A stretch of DNA of 64,000 nucleotides, taken from NCBI GenBank assembly GCA_945881885.1, contig CAMCVI010000001.1, positions 124,001 through 188,000 of the forward strand, in the 5' to 3' direction. Within the stretch, counting starts at the first letter, position 1; every line of letters starts with the position of its first letter. This stretch comes from Chryseobacterium gleum (lineage in GTDB: Bacteria; Bacteroidota; Bacteroidia; Flavobacteriales; Flavobacteriaceae). The notes under the pieces were generated by a model. The model ran no database searches. It was not told the DNA's origin and was given only the letters and a program-made list of their open reading frames with translations. The position numbers were made by a program, and so were the translations under genes. This document shows, in pieces, positions 16,992-25,887 of this stretch.

Positions 16992-18623
16992 ATGTTTACA
17001 CTTTTAATAGTAATAATAATTATTGCTTTGTTATTTGATTTGGTAAACGGATTTCATGATGCGGCCAATTCAATAGCTACCGTTGTTTCCACAAAGGTTT
17101 TAACTCCAACTCAAGCAGTAGTTTGGGCAGCATTTTTTAATTTAGTTGCTTATTGGGTATTTGATATGAGTGTAGGAAATACAGTAGCCAAAACTGTAGA
17201 TAATTCTGCAATAACGCTTTGGGTTATTTTAGCTGGACTTATAGCTGCAACTCTATGGAATTTATTAACTTGGAAATTAGGAATTCCATCTTCTTCTTCT
17301 CATACTCTTATTGGTGGATTTGGAGGTGCTGCAGTGGCTCACGCTGGTTTTGATGTTTTAAATTCCACTGAAATTTTAAAAACAGTAGCCTTTATATTTT
17401 TAGCTCCAGTAATTGGAGGTCTAATTTCTTATTTTATTGCAATGGTTACCATACAGAGAAAATTTGCTATAAAAATTACTATGTCAATTTTAGTTTCAGT
17501 CCTTACAGTTTATGTTACTTATAGTTTAAAAGATGCTTTAGATATTAAACCAATTATGATTTGGATTATTGGGATACTTTTAGGTCTTTTTTTAGTGGTA
17601 TATTGTTGGTACGAAATTGTTCATGGAAAAAATCCATCACACACCAAAGAAGGAAATATGTACAAGAAATTACAATTACTTTCTTCAGCTGCCTTTTCTT
17701 TAGGACATGGTGGAGCCGATTCTCAAAAAGTAATGGGAATTATTTGTGCCGCTTGTATTGTGTATGCCAATTCATACAGAGGCGGAACAGATTCTGATAT
17801 GCCAAATTTTGTTAAAGAATATAACTTATTACAAACTACCGAAATCTTACAAATTAAATATAGCAATGAAGAAGGAAATTTGAAGAAATTTAAACCTTCA
17901 GTTGGTGTTTTTGGAAGTGATATAATTTACTTAGATGGAAATAAAATAGTGGATGTTTCTTCAAATGAAAACGTTTATTCAAATGAAAAGTTAAATCCTA
18001 AACTTTCTAAAACAAATCCATTTTTATTGGCCTTAGAAAAGGAAAAAATAAACGCAAATAACTTTGAAAAAGTTTCCAAAAAACTTGCAAAGCTAGAAGT
18101 TTACTCAGATAAAAAGGAAATAAAAGATGTTATTACTAACGAAGTAATTTTTAGCGATAATAAATTAAATCCTAAATATAAATATGCAAAAATTTTCTCA
18201 AAATATATTGATGAAGATGGGCATCTTTTAGAAGGGCATAAATTAGAAACCAAAGTTACCAAAGAAACCATGCCAACATGGATTGCTTTCGGCTGTTATT
18301 TAATGATTGGAACGGGTACTTTAATGGGCGGTTGGAAAATTGTTAAAACTATGGGAACTAAAATTACCAAAGTAACGCCACTTGAAGGGGTTTGTTCTGA
18401 AACGGCAGGTGCTTTAACTTTATTTACGGTTTCCCAAATGGGTGTGCCAGTTTCAACCACACACACGATTACGGGTTCTATTATTGGAGTAGGTGCAACA
18501 AAGCGTTTAAGCGCGGTGAGATGGGGCGTAACCATCAGCTTGCTATGGGCTTGGGTATTAACCATTCCGGTTTCTGCCATTATTGGTGCTTTATTATATT
18601 ATGTAACTACATTCTTCTCATAA
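16992..18623 (+). CDS. PiT-family inorganic phosphate transporter with a large internal insert
   Basis: A 543-residue low-affinity phosphate permease. The signature DLVNGFHDAANSIATVVST lies near residues 17-35 and a second, inverted-half copy is AGALTLFTVSQMGVPVSTTH near residue 475. Transmembrane helices fill about residues 1-255 and 425-543. Between them, about residues 257-425, is a hydrophilic insert not needed by the standard PiT fold. It contains a duplicated block: DVSSNENVYSNEKLNPK and DVITNEVIFSDNKLNPK, about 58 residues apart. The insert falls in the central loop between the two repeated halves. The gene follows the DUF47 gene by 9 bases and ends in a strong terminator. Confidence 0.92.
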   Translation: MFTLLIVIIIIALLFDLVNGFHDAANSIATVVSTKVLTPTQAVVWAAFFNLVAYWVFDMSVGNTVAKTVDNSAITLWVILAGLIAATLWNLLTWKLGIPSSSSHTLIGGFGGAAVAHAGFDVLNSTEILKTVAFIFLAPVIGGLISYFIAMVTIQRKFAIKITMSILVSVLTVYVTYSLKDALDIKPIMIWIIGILLGLFLVVYCWYEIVHGKNPSHTKEGNMYKKLQLLSSAAFSLGHGGADSQKVMGIICAACIVYANSYRGGTDSDMPNFVKEYNLLQTTEILQIKYSNEEGNLKKFKPSVGVFGSDIIYLDGNKIVDVSSNENVYSNEKLNPKLSKTNPFLLALEKEKINANNFEKVSKKLAKLEVYSDKKEIKDVITNEVIFSDNKLNPKYKYAKIFSKYIDEDGHLLEGHKLETKVTKETMPTWIAFGCYLMIGTGTLMGGWKIVKTMGTKITKVTPLEGVCSETAGALTLFTVSQMGVPVSTTHTITGSIIGVGATKRLSAVRWGVTISLLWAWVLTIPVSAIIGALLYYVTTFFS

Positions 18624-18640
18624 AAATAATTCACATTGTA

Positions 18641-18674
18641 AAAAACCGATTTTCATTGAAAATCGGTTTTTTTT
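18641..18674 (+). terminator. Rho-independent terminator after the PiT gene
   Basis: AACCGATTTTC (18644-18654) pairs perfectly with GAAAATCGGTT (18658-18668) around a 3-base loop, followed by a T-run to 18674. Confidence 0.9.
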
Positions 18675-18773
18675 GTATAATCATTTGTTAAAATTAACAC
18701 AAAATTATAACAATAAAGCAACATAAATGTATATTTAGCGTCTTATAAAATAACTAACCAAAACAATAGTATT

Positions 18774-21314
18774 ATGTTAAAAAAGTCAATGCAAATTTTA
18801 TTTTGCTTTTTGCTTTTAAGCACCTTTGAAAGTGTGGCTCAAAAGAAAGATCAGAAAAGTAAAAATGCACCTGCGCCTCCTGCAGCAGATGCAAAAAAAC
18901 CAGATGCAAAAAAAGAACCAAAGCCGTACAAAAAAGTAATTGATTCTACAGCAGTTACGCAAAAAGGTTTAATTGATGTGCACAAAGTTGCAGATAAATA
19001 TTTATTTGAAATTTCAGATGCTTTAATAGGTAAAGAAATAATGACCATTACAAGATATTCTAAAACGCCAGCTGGTGGAGGTATTTTTGGTGGTGAAGAA
19101 ATAAACAGACAAGTTGTTCGTTTTGAAAAAGGAATGAACAATACTATTATTTTGCGTTCAATTACTTATGTAATTATGACTCCAAATGAGGACAAACCAA
19201 TTACAAAATCTGTAAAAAATTCGAATGCTGATCCAATTATTGGTATTTATGATATTTTGGCTTATAAAAAAGACGATTCAGGTAAAAACAATATTGCAAG
19301 TGTAATCGATATGAACGCGGCTTTTGATGCTGATTTACAAACGTTTTCTTTGAATTCAATTAACAAGCAAATGTTAAGTATTCAGGCGTTTCAAAAAGAT
19401 AAATCGTTTATTCAGTTTATTAAAAGTTTTCCAATTAATACGGAAATTAGAACTACAAAGACATTTACAACAGTAGCACCTCAAATTTCAAGAACGCCTA
19501 TGCCTAAAATTGGTACTGATTTTCCTGCGGCTCTTGATGCTGGAGTTGTTACCATGGAATTAAATACGTCATTTATTTTGTTACCAGAAAACCCAATGCG
19601 CAAAAGAACTTTTGACAAAAGAGTAGGTTATTTCGCAAATGGTTACGATGTTTTTGAAGAAGATTCTCAAAAAGCAGATACAGATGTTTTTGCTGTTAGA
19701 TGGCGTTTAGAACCAAAAAATGAAGAAGATGCTCAAAAACAAAAAAATGGTGAATTAATTGAACCTAAAAAACCAATTGTATATTATTTAGACCCTGCTA
19801 CGCCAGATAAATGGAAACCATTCATCAAACAAGGTATTGACGATTGGCAAGCTGCATTTGAATTTGCAGGTTGGAAAAACGCCATTCGTGGTGAATATTG
19901 GCCAGAAAACGATCTAACTATGAGTTTAGAAGATGCGCGTTTTTCTGTATTAAGATATTTTGCTGCAGAAATTCAAAATGCATACGGACCTAATGTACAC
20001 GACCCAAGAACGGGTGAAATTATGGAAAGTCATATTGGTTGGTACCATAATATTATGAGTTTATTACGCGACTGGTATTTAATTCAAACGGCTGCAGTAG
20101 ACCCAAATGCGAGACATAAAAAATTAGACGACAAATTAATGGGTGAATTAATTCGTTTTGTGGCTGCTCATGAGGTTGGACACACGCTTGGATTACGTCA
20201 TAATATGGGAGCAAGTAATGCTACTCCAGTAGAAATGTTAAGAAATCCTGAGTTCCAAAAGAAAAACGGACATACATCATCAATTATGGATTATGCACGT
20301 TTCAACTATGTAGCACAACCAGAAGATAATGTAAAAGATTTATTTCCAAGAATTGGAGATTATGACAAATGGGCAATCAAATGGGGATATTCTTATTTTA
20401 AAGATGCTGCAGATGAAAAAGTTGAAAAAGCATTGTTAAATGAAATGACCAAAGATGCTTATACAAACAAAAGACTATGGTTCGGTACAGAAACAAATCC
20501 TTACGATCCTCGTTTTCAAACAGAAGATTTAGGAGATAATTCTATGAAAGCATCTGCTTATGGAATTAAAAATTTGAAAAGAATTTTACCTAATTTGACT
20601 GAATGGAGCAAGGAAAACGGTGAAGACTATTCAGAATTAGAAGGATTGTATAATTCTTTAATGGGTCAGTTCAGAAGATATATGGGTCACGTAACTAAAA
20701 ACGTAGGTGGTGTTTATGAAAACCCAAAAACCTATGATATGTCAGGAAATGCTTACGAAGTTACACCTTCTGCAATTCAAAATGAAGCAGTAGCCTTCTT
20801 AAATGAGCAATTGTTTAAAACGCCAACTTGGTTATTAAATCAAAATATCATTTCTAAAATAAAAGGCGATGTTGGTGTTGATGCGATTAAGAGTATGCAA
20901 GATGGTACACTTTCAAGTTTATTATCAAATGATAGATTGGTTAGATTGATTGAAACTTCATCGTTAAATAAAGCCAATTATTCAGTTGATGAATTAATTT
21001 CAGATTTAAGAAGAGGTATTTTCTCAGAATTAAAATCTAATGCAGCTATTGATATTTACAGAAGAAATCTTCAAAAAGTATTTGTAAGTAGAGTTATTGA
21101 TGTTGCCTTAGCTGATAAAACAGCTACTGGAAATTTTGATGGAAAAAGAATTAGTGTTTTAGATACAGATATTCCTTCTATTGCTAAAGGACAATTGGTG
21201 GAATTGAAAGCACAATTGAAAAAAGCTAGTGCTGTTGCTACAGATCGTTTAACTAAATTTCATTTAAATGATTTGGTTGCGCGTATAGAAAATGCAATGA
21301 AACCAAAGCAATAA
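18774..21314 (+). CDS. Secreted zinc-dependent metalloprotease (DUF5117/DUF5118-type)
   Basis: An 846-residue protein with a signal peptide (MLKKSMQILFCFLLLSTFES, then VAQ) and a Lys/Pro/Ala-rich linker (about 25-55). The zinc motif HEVGHTLGLRH lies near residues 465-475 (HExxHxxGxxH, a metzincin motif), with a Met-containing SIMDYARF about 36 residues later, which could be the Met-turn. Domain order fits DUF5118, DUF5117 and the DUF4953 metalloprotease domain known from Bacteroidota. The substrate is unknown; secreted proteolysis is inferred from family and signal peptide. The one-mismatch -7 box TATATTTA is at 18730-18737. It converges with prfB through the hairpin region at 21315-21403. 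Confidence 0.9.
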   Translation: MLKKSMQILFCFLLLSTFESVAQKKDQKSKNAPAPPAADAKKPDAKKEPKPYKKVIDSTAVTQKGLIDVHKVADKYLFEISDALIGKEIMTITRYSKTPAGGGIFGGEEINRQVVRFEKGMNNTIILRSITYVIMTPNEDKPITKSVKNSNADPIIGIYDILAYKKDDSGKNNIASVIDMNAAFDADLQTFSLNSINKQMLSIQAFQKDKSFIQFIKSFPINTEIRTTKTFTTVAPQISRTPMPKIGTDFPAALDAGVVTMELNTSFILLPENPMRKRTFDKRVGYFANGYDVFEEDSQKADTDVFAVRWRLEPKNEEDAQKQKNGELIEPKKPIVYYLDPATPDKWKPFIKQGIDDWQAAFEFAGWKNAIRGEYWPENDLTMSLEDARFSVLRYFAAEIQNAYGPNVHDPRTGEIMESHIGWYHNIMSLLRDWYLIQTAAVDPNARHKKLDDKLMGELIRFVAAHEVGHTLGLRHNMGASNATPVEMLRNPEFQKKNGHTSSIMDYARFNYVAQPEDNVKDLFPRIGDYDKWAIKWGYSYFKDAADEKVEKALLNEMTKDAYTNKRLWFGTETNPYDPRFQTEDLGDNSMKASAYGIKNLKRILPNLTEWSKENGEDYSELEGLYNSLMGQFRRYMGHVTKNVGGVYENPKTYDMSGNAYEVTPSAIQNEAVAFLNEQLFKTPTWLLNQNIISKIKGDVGVDAIKSMQDGTLSSLLSNDRLVRLIETSSLNKANYSVDELISDLRRGIFSELKSNAAIDIYRRNLQKVFVSRVIDVALADKTATGNFDGKRISVLDTDIPSIAKGQLVELKAQLKKASAVATDRLTKFHLNDLVARIENAMKPKQ

Positions 21315-21403
21315 ATTTCGACCTGTTAAACTTTTAAACTCGACCTGTCGAGTTGTTTAATTCGACCTGTTAAGTTTTACAACTCGACAGGTCGAATTTT
21401 TTT
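21315..21403. terminator. Convergent terminator region with competing hairpins
   Basis: Three direct copies of TCGACCTGT (21318, 21340 and 21362) and one inverted ACAGGTCGAATT (21387-21398). The strongest hairpin pairs 21359-21370 with 21387-21398 (12 bp, 16-base loop) and a T-run follows. A second hairpin is 21337-21343 with 21348-21354 (loop CCTG). A third pairing, 21346-21354 with 21381-21389 (9 bp), would exclude both. It ends transcripts from the metalloprotease gene and probably from prfB on the other strand. Confidence 0.75.
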
Positions 21404-21414
21404 GTTCTAATTTG

Positions 21415-22510
21415 TTAGTCTTCTTTTTGTCCCATCATCATTAAATAGGCCTTTAAAAACCCATCAATTTCACCGTTTAAGACGGCTTCAGAATCGGAAG
21501 TTTCAAATCCGGAACGCACATCTTTAATTAATTTGTACGGATGTAAAACGTAGTTTCTAATTTGCGAGCCCCATTCAATTTTCATCTTACCGGCTTCAAT
21601 ATCATCACGTTGTGCCAATTGTTTTTTTAATTCAATTTCGTATAATTGCGATTTCAACATTTGTAACGCACGCGACCTATTGTCGTGTTGCGAACGCGTT
21701 TCCGAACATTGAATCTGAATTCCAGAAGGTTTATGATATAATTGAACCTTAGTTTCTACTTTATTTACATTTTGACCACCAGCTCCACTTGAACGGGCTG
21801 TAGTGATTTCAATATCTGCAGGGTTAATTTCAATTTCAATGGTATCATCAACCAAAGGATACACATATACGGAAGCAAATGAAGTATGGCGCTTGGCATT
21901 ACTGTCAAATGGAGAAATTCGTACCAAACGATGTACCCCATTTTCTCCTTTTAAATATCCGAAGGCAAAATCGCCTTCAATTTCTAACGTTACGGTCTTA
22001 ATTCCGGCAGCATCGCCTTCTTGATAATTTAATTCTTTTACTTTATACCCTTGTTTTTCCGCCCACATCAAATACATCCGCATCATCATGCTTGCCCAAT
22101 CGCAACTTTCTGTACCTCCAGCACCAGCGGTAATTTGAAGTACAGCACTTAAATTATCACCTTCTTCCGAAAGCATATTTCTAAATTCTAAATCTTCAAT
22201 ATGGTTGATGGTTTTCTCAAAAATGGCATCTAATTCTTCTTCAGAAACGGCATCTTCTTTATAAAAATCATAAGTCAGTTGCAATTCTTCTGCTAAATCT
22301 TCGCAATGTGAATAGTCGTCTACCCATTTCTTTTTCGAACGTAAATTTCGAACTACAATTTCGGCTTGTTTGGTATGGTTCCAAAAGTCGGGAGCAAAGG
22401 TTTTTTCTTCTTCGTTAGATATTTCTACAAGCTTGGCATCAACGTCAAAGATACCTCCTTAACGCACCAAGGCGATTAATAATGTCTTTTATTTGTTCGG
22501 TATTTACCAT
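21415..22510 (-). CDS. prfB: Peptide chain release factor 2, with +1 programmed frameshift
   Basis: RF2 reads UAA and UGA. The gene is in two frames. A 21-codon leader (ATG at 22510: [21 protein letters not shown]) ends at TGA 22447-22445. Skipping the T of CTT TGA C moves into the long frame ([10 protein letters not shown]... to the stop at 21415). The joined product has 364 residues, the normal RF2 length. The recognition tripeptide SPF is in [11 protein letters not shown] and the catalytic GAGGQ in [11 protein letters not shown]. The 289-residue frame from 22284 alone lacks the N-terminal domain and is not the full gene. RF2 shortage pauses the ribosome at UGA and raises frameshifting, a known autoregulatory loop. 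A -7 box is at 22532-22539. Confidence 0.96.
22444..22460 (-). promoter_or_regulatory. prfB: prfB +1 frameshift site with internal Shine-Dalgarno
   Basis: On the minus strand the site reads AAGGAGG TAT CTT TGA C. It has a perfect anti-Shine-Dalgarno partner three bases before the CTT TGA shift codons, the same spacing and TAT CTT TGA C core as in E. coli prfB. The TGA is the in-frame stop of the short leader. Confidence 0.95.
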
Positions 22511-22531
22511 TTTATTTGTAGTTTTACAGAA

Positions 22532-22539
22532 CAAAAATA
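22532..22539 (-). promoter_or_regulatory. Putative -7 box of prfB
   Basis: Minus-strand TATTTTTG fits TAnnTTTG, 21 bases before the prfB ATG at 22510. It overlaps the intergenic space shared with the divergent threonine aldolase gene. Confidence 0.45.
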
Positions 22540-22556
22540 GACTATTTATACGATTT

Positions 22557-23582
22557 ATGGAAATTAATTTATTCAGCGATACGGTTACCAAGCCCACTCC
22601 AGAAATGTTACAATTTATGTTTAACGCGAAAGTGGGTGATGATGTTTTTAAACAAGATCCGACAGTTAATGAATTGGAAGCGTCTTTAGCTGATTTATTT
22701 GGTAAAGAAGCAGCTTTGTTTTTTCCTTCCGGTACGATGGCAAATCAAACCGCGATAAAATTACACACCAATCCGGGTGACGAATTAATTTGCGATAAAT
22801 GGGGACACGTATTTTTATACGAAGCGGGTGGAGTAGCTTTTAACAGCGGTGTTTCGTGTAATTTAATTGATGGAAACCGAGGTATGATTACAGCAGAACA
22901 AGTAGAAAATGCAATACACGATCCTGAATTTTATCACGCGCCAATGACAAAGTTAGTATGTGTAGAAAACACTACAAACAAAGGTGGCGGCGCTTGTTAT
23001 GATATAGAAGAATTAAAAAAAATAAAAGAAGTTTGCACAAAACATAATTTAAAATACCATTTAGACGGCGCCAGACTTTGGAATGCTTTAGTTGCAAAAA
23101 AACAACATCCAAAAATGTATGGCGAATTGTTTGATACCATTTCTCTTTGTCTATCAAAAGGTTTAGGTGCGCCAGTTGGTTCTGTTTTGTTAGGCACAAA
23201 AGAAGACATGAAACGCGCGCTTCGAATAAGAAAAATATTTGGTGGCGGTATGCGTCAAGCAGGTTATTTAGCTGCGGCTGGAATGTATGCGTTACAAAAT
23301 AACATCACTCGCTTAGAAGAAGACCATAAAAAAGCTAAAGAATTAGGAAGTGTTTTAGAAACGCTACCTTTTATTTATAAAGTAGAACCTATTGAAACCA
23401 ATATTGTTATTTTTAAACTGAAAAGTGATGTCAATGAAACGCAGTTTATTGATAAACTAAAAGAGAAAAATATCAATATTAGCAATATGGGTCAAGGTAA
23501 ATTACGAATGGTTACTCACTTGGATTACAAGCAAGTAATGCACGATTATGTAATGGAAACATTGCGTAAAATTAGTTTTTGA
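22557..23582 (+). CDS. ltaE: Low-specificity L-threonine aldolase
   Basis: A PLP-dependent fold-type I enzyme that splits L-threonine or L-allo-threonine to glycine and acetaldehyde. ATG at 22557 (MEINLFSDTVTKPTPEM) gives 341 residues and begins exactly at the family N-terminus. An upstream in-frame ATG at 22482 would run through the prfB start region and is rejected. The PLP lysine lies in SLCLSKGLGAPVGS near residue 200, with the HLDGARLWNA block near 170 and RKIFGGGMRQAG near 225. Divergent from prfB. It is followed by the repeat region 23584-23839. Confidence 0.93.
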   Translation: MEINLFSDTVTKPTPEMLQFMFNAKVGDDVFKQDPTVNELEASLADLFGKEAALFFPSGTMANQTAIKLHTNPGDELICDKWGHVFLYEAGGVAFNSGVSCNLIDGNRGMITAEQVENAIHDPEFYHAPMTKLVCVENTTNKGGGACYDIEELKKIKEVCTKHNLKYHLDGARLWNALVAKKQHPKMYGELFDTISLCLSKGLGAPVGSVLLGTKEDMKRALRIRKIFGGGMRQAGYLAAAGMYALQNNITRLEEDHKKAKELGSVLETLPFIYKVEPIETNIVIFKLKSDVNETQFIDKLKEKNINISNMGQGKLRMVTHLDYKQVMHDYVMETLRKISF

Positions 23583-23583
23583 T

Positions 23584-23839
23584 AGGTACGCAGATTTTAC
23601 AGATTTTACGGGTTCACGCAAATTGATCTTTTAAAACTGTTGAATATGTTATTTAAATTAGTTTTTAAATAGGTACGCTGATTTTACAGATTTTACGGGT
23701 TCACGCAAATTGGTCTTTTAAAACTGTTGAATATGTAATTTAAATTTGTTTTTAAATAGGTACGCTGTTTTTTACAGATTTTGTCGATTTAAAAAATTAA
23801 TATTAATAAATCTGTTTAATCCGTCAAATCTGTGTTGCC
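23584..23839. repeat. 87-bp tandem repeat bounded by inverted GGTAC-type ends
   Basis: The unit that begins AGGTACGCAGATTTTACAG at 23584 recurs at 23671 and, shortened, at 23758, so the period is exactly 87 bases. Copies 1 and 2 are nearly identical. The array ends with an inverted version (AATCCGTCAAATCTGTG, 23818-23834) of the same GGTAC/ACGGATT family found at 39228, 50932 and 51353. No open frame spans the array. It lies between the convergent threonine aldolase and thioesterase genes. Confidence 0.85.
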
Positions 23840-23845
23840 ATCATT

Positions 23846-24568
23846 TTAAATCTCAATTTCCAAAGCAAAACAATTTTTTCCTTCTTTAGTAATTAAAAAT
23901 GAATTTTCTGCGTGCTGAATATCAATCGTATCATTATAATTTAATTCTTGTAAGTAGTTTAAGTTTAGCGCTTTAATTGAATTATTTAAAATTTGTTCAG
24001 CGTTTGCAACATCCAAACACCATTCTAAATATTTTACATTATTGGCGTGATTTACAATATCAATATCAGATAAAAGAATTCTTATTTCGTTTTTATTTGT
24101 AAATACTTCTGGGATATTTATTTTCTGTATGGGTTGTAAAATACTATCGGTATCATATTTTTCAAAATGAGTATGTGGTAAAGCTAAATTATCTGGTCGT
24201 CTGGTTTTGGTATTAATAACCACCCAAAATGTTTCGCAGCCTATTAGTTTTTCTTCATTCAAATACATTTCTAAACAACGAACGGAACGGGAATTTTCTA
24301 ACGTTTTAATCCATGTTTTTACCGTAATTACATCTTTCCATTTTGGTAATTTTGTAATTTCAATTCGCATTCTACTTAACACCCATGCTTGGTTATGTTG
24401 CTGCATATCTAAATAACTAATACCACCTAAATCCGCATGGTTTCCTGCTGCAATTTGAAATAAATTACAAATTTCAGTATGTTTTAAAAAGCCATTTGAG
24501 TAGCAATGTTGAAATCCAATTTCAAAATTTTGAGTATAAATAGAAGAGAATTTTGGAGAAATTGGCAT
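23846..24568 (-). CDS. Acyl-ACP thioesterase (FatA-like, hot-dog fold)
   Basis: A 240-residue tandem hot-dog thioesterase of the acyl-ACP family, which releases fatty acids from acyl carrier protein. The N-terminal half has NHADLGGISYLDMQQ near residues 44-58 and LSRMRIEI near 70. The C-terminal half has DIDIVNHANNVKYLEW near 174-189, equivalent to the plant FatA motif with catalytic Asn and His. The catalytic Cys of the plant enzymes is not obvious, which is common in bacterial members. The ATG is 2 bases after the barrel gene's stop, so these are one operon. Confidence 0.85.
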   Translation of the reverse strand: MPISPKFSSIYTQNFEIGFQHCYSNGFLKHTEICNLFQIAAGNHADLGGISYLDMQQHNQAWVLSRMRIEITKLPKWKDVITVKTWIKTLENSRSVRCLEMYLNEEKLIGCETFWVVINTKTRRPDNLALPHTHFEKYDTDSILQPIQKINIPEVFTNKNEIRILLSDIDIVNHANNVKYLEWCLDVANAEQILNNSIKALNLNYLQELNYNDTIDIQHAENSFLITKEGKNCFALEIEI

Positions 24569-24570
24569 AA

Positions 24571-25164
24571 TTATAATTTAATTCCCAAAGAAATATTTAA
24601 GGAGTTACTATTGTCGAAATAGCTTTCAAATTCTGGTGTAGTTTTGACATTAAGTAGGAATTTATTGTAATTTAAATTAATAAAAAATGTTAAGCTATTG
24701 TCTATTTTATAATTAAAATTAGCTCCAAGACCGTATACTTTTCCAAACTGAAAACCTAAATTTTTACCAAATCCACTTTGTCTAATTTCAACGCCTCCAT
24801 ATTTAATTTCGGGCTCTACTGAAAAATGCTTGTTTAAATTTATATTATAATTTAAATAAATATTTGCAGAATTTAAATTTGAAGTTCCAACATTTCCACC
24901 AATAGCTTTGTCGTCAATAGCTCTTAACCTTGTTTTATCAAATAAACCTCCAATATTGAATTTATAAACTTGTAAAGCGTTTAGTTTTATAAAAAACCCA
25001 TAATTATCATTTCTATGACCAACTGACAAATAGTTGTTTCCAAAAAAATTAGAATAAGTGGCGCCAAAGCTAAAATGAGGATTGAATTTTGCTATTTTTT
25101 CTTTTTTATTTTGCCCGTAAGTAACTGATGTAATTAATAAAATTCCTAAAATTATTGCTTTCAT
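24571..25164 (-). CDS. Small outer-membrane beta-barrel protein, unknown function
   Basis: A 197-residue protein with a cleavable signal (MKAIILGILLITSVTYGQ) and alternating strand pattern (NFNYKIDNSLTFFINLNYNK, and the terminal NISLGIKL with a hydrophobic last residue) typical of an 8- to 10-stranded barrel. I do not recognise a closer family. It is tightly coupled (2-base gaps) to the lipoprotein gene before it and the thioesterase gene after it. Confidence 0.75.
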   Translation of the reverse strand: MKAIILGILLITSVTYGQNKKEKIAKFNPHFSFGATYSNFFGNNYLSVGHRNDNYGFFIKLNALQVYKFNIGGLFDKTRLRAIDDKAIGGNVGTSNLNSANIYLNYNINLNKHFSVEPEIKYGGVEIRQSGFGKNLGFQFGKVYGLGANFNYKIDNSLTFFINLNYNKFLLNVKTTPEFESYFDNSNSLNISLGIKL

Positions 25165-25166
25165 AA

Positions 25167-25847
25167 TTAGTAATTTAAGGTGTAGTTTACAAGATTAGAA
25201 TTGTCAATAATCACATTTTCATCAGTAATAGTTGTGGTGTTCGTAGTGTAATTAATTTTTGTGTATCTAACAATTATAGTCTGATTTTTTTTAACCATTT
25301 TATCTAATTGAATATTTTGATAATATTCAGTTTCAGGAGTAATATTTATTCTTATATTTTCTTCAGCTACTTGGCCAATGTATTCTATTTTTTTTAGTGC
25401 CGTACTAGAACTTTGTTGATTTAAAGTGATTTTTAGTTTAGTAAGATTCTGTTTGTCAAAAATTTTCATGGTTGGCGCATCGAACTGAAAATTCGTAAAA
25501 TTATCTAGGTTAAATTGACTTATTTTTTGAGAATTATAAGTTAAATCCTCCTCACTTGTACTAATTTCTATATCATCGAAATTGGAAGGTTTAGGAAAAA
25601 CAAACGTATAATTACCGTTAGAATCTGTATTTCCAAAAGCTATTAAATTATTTTCAAAACTATCACTACCAAATAATGCGTAACTGCCATATTTAATAAT
25701 ATTTACAGAAATTTTATGATTGTGAATTGGTACATTATTTTCAGTAATTAATTTACCTTTAATAACTACTTTTTCGGTGCCCAAATATTGAATTTCACTT
25801 GTACACGAAGACAAAATAAAAACCAATAATATTACTATTTTTTTCAT
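25167..25847 (-). CDS. Lipoprotein with carboxypeptidase-regulatory-like domain
   Basis: A 226-residue protein with a type II signal peptide: lipobox LSSC with Cys at residue 15 (MKKIVILLVFILSSCTS). An Ig-like carboxypeptidase-D-regulatory domain follows (VIKGKLITENNVPI... GNTDSNGNYTFVFP) to about residue 105. The C-terminal half has no family I recognise. The barrel gene follows after 2 bases, so the two may form a lipoprotein-barrel pair at the outer membrane. The miaA gene lies 40 bases upstream on the same strand. Confidence 0.78.
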   Translation of the reverse strand: MKKIVILLVFILSSCTSEIQYLGTEKVVIKGKLITENNVPIHNHKISVNIIKYGSYALFGSDSFENNLIAFGNTDSNGNYTFVFPKPSNFDDIEISTSEEDLTYNSQKISQFNLDNFTNFQFDAPTMKIFDKQNLTKLKITLNQQSSSTALKKIEYIGQVAEENIRINITPETEYYQNIQLDKMVKKNQTIIVRYTKINYTTNTTTITDENVIIDNSNLVNYTLNY

Positions 25848-25887
25848 TTTTTTATTTCAAAAATAATTAAAATTAGATTTTCAACCC

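Noticed and set aside
21415-22284. RF2 as a 289-residue gene starting at 22284
   Set aside because: It would lack the N-terminal domain. The leader and +1 frameshift give the normal 364 residues.
22482-22556. N-terminal extension of threonine aldolase from an ATG at 22482
   Set aside because: The extra 25 codons cross the prfB leader start and frameshift region and add no family sequence. The ATG at 22557 begins exactly at the conserved N-terminus.
23584-23839. CRISPR array at the tandem repeats
   Set aside because: Repeats are 87 bases with no distinct spacers between identical short repeats, and there are no cas genes nearby.
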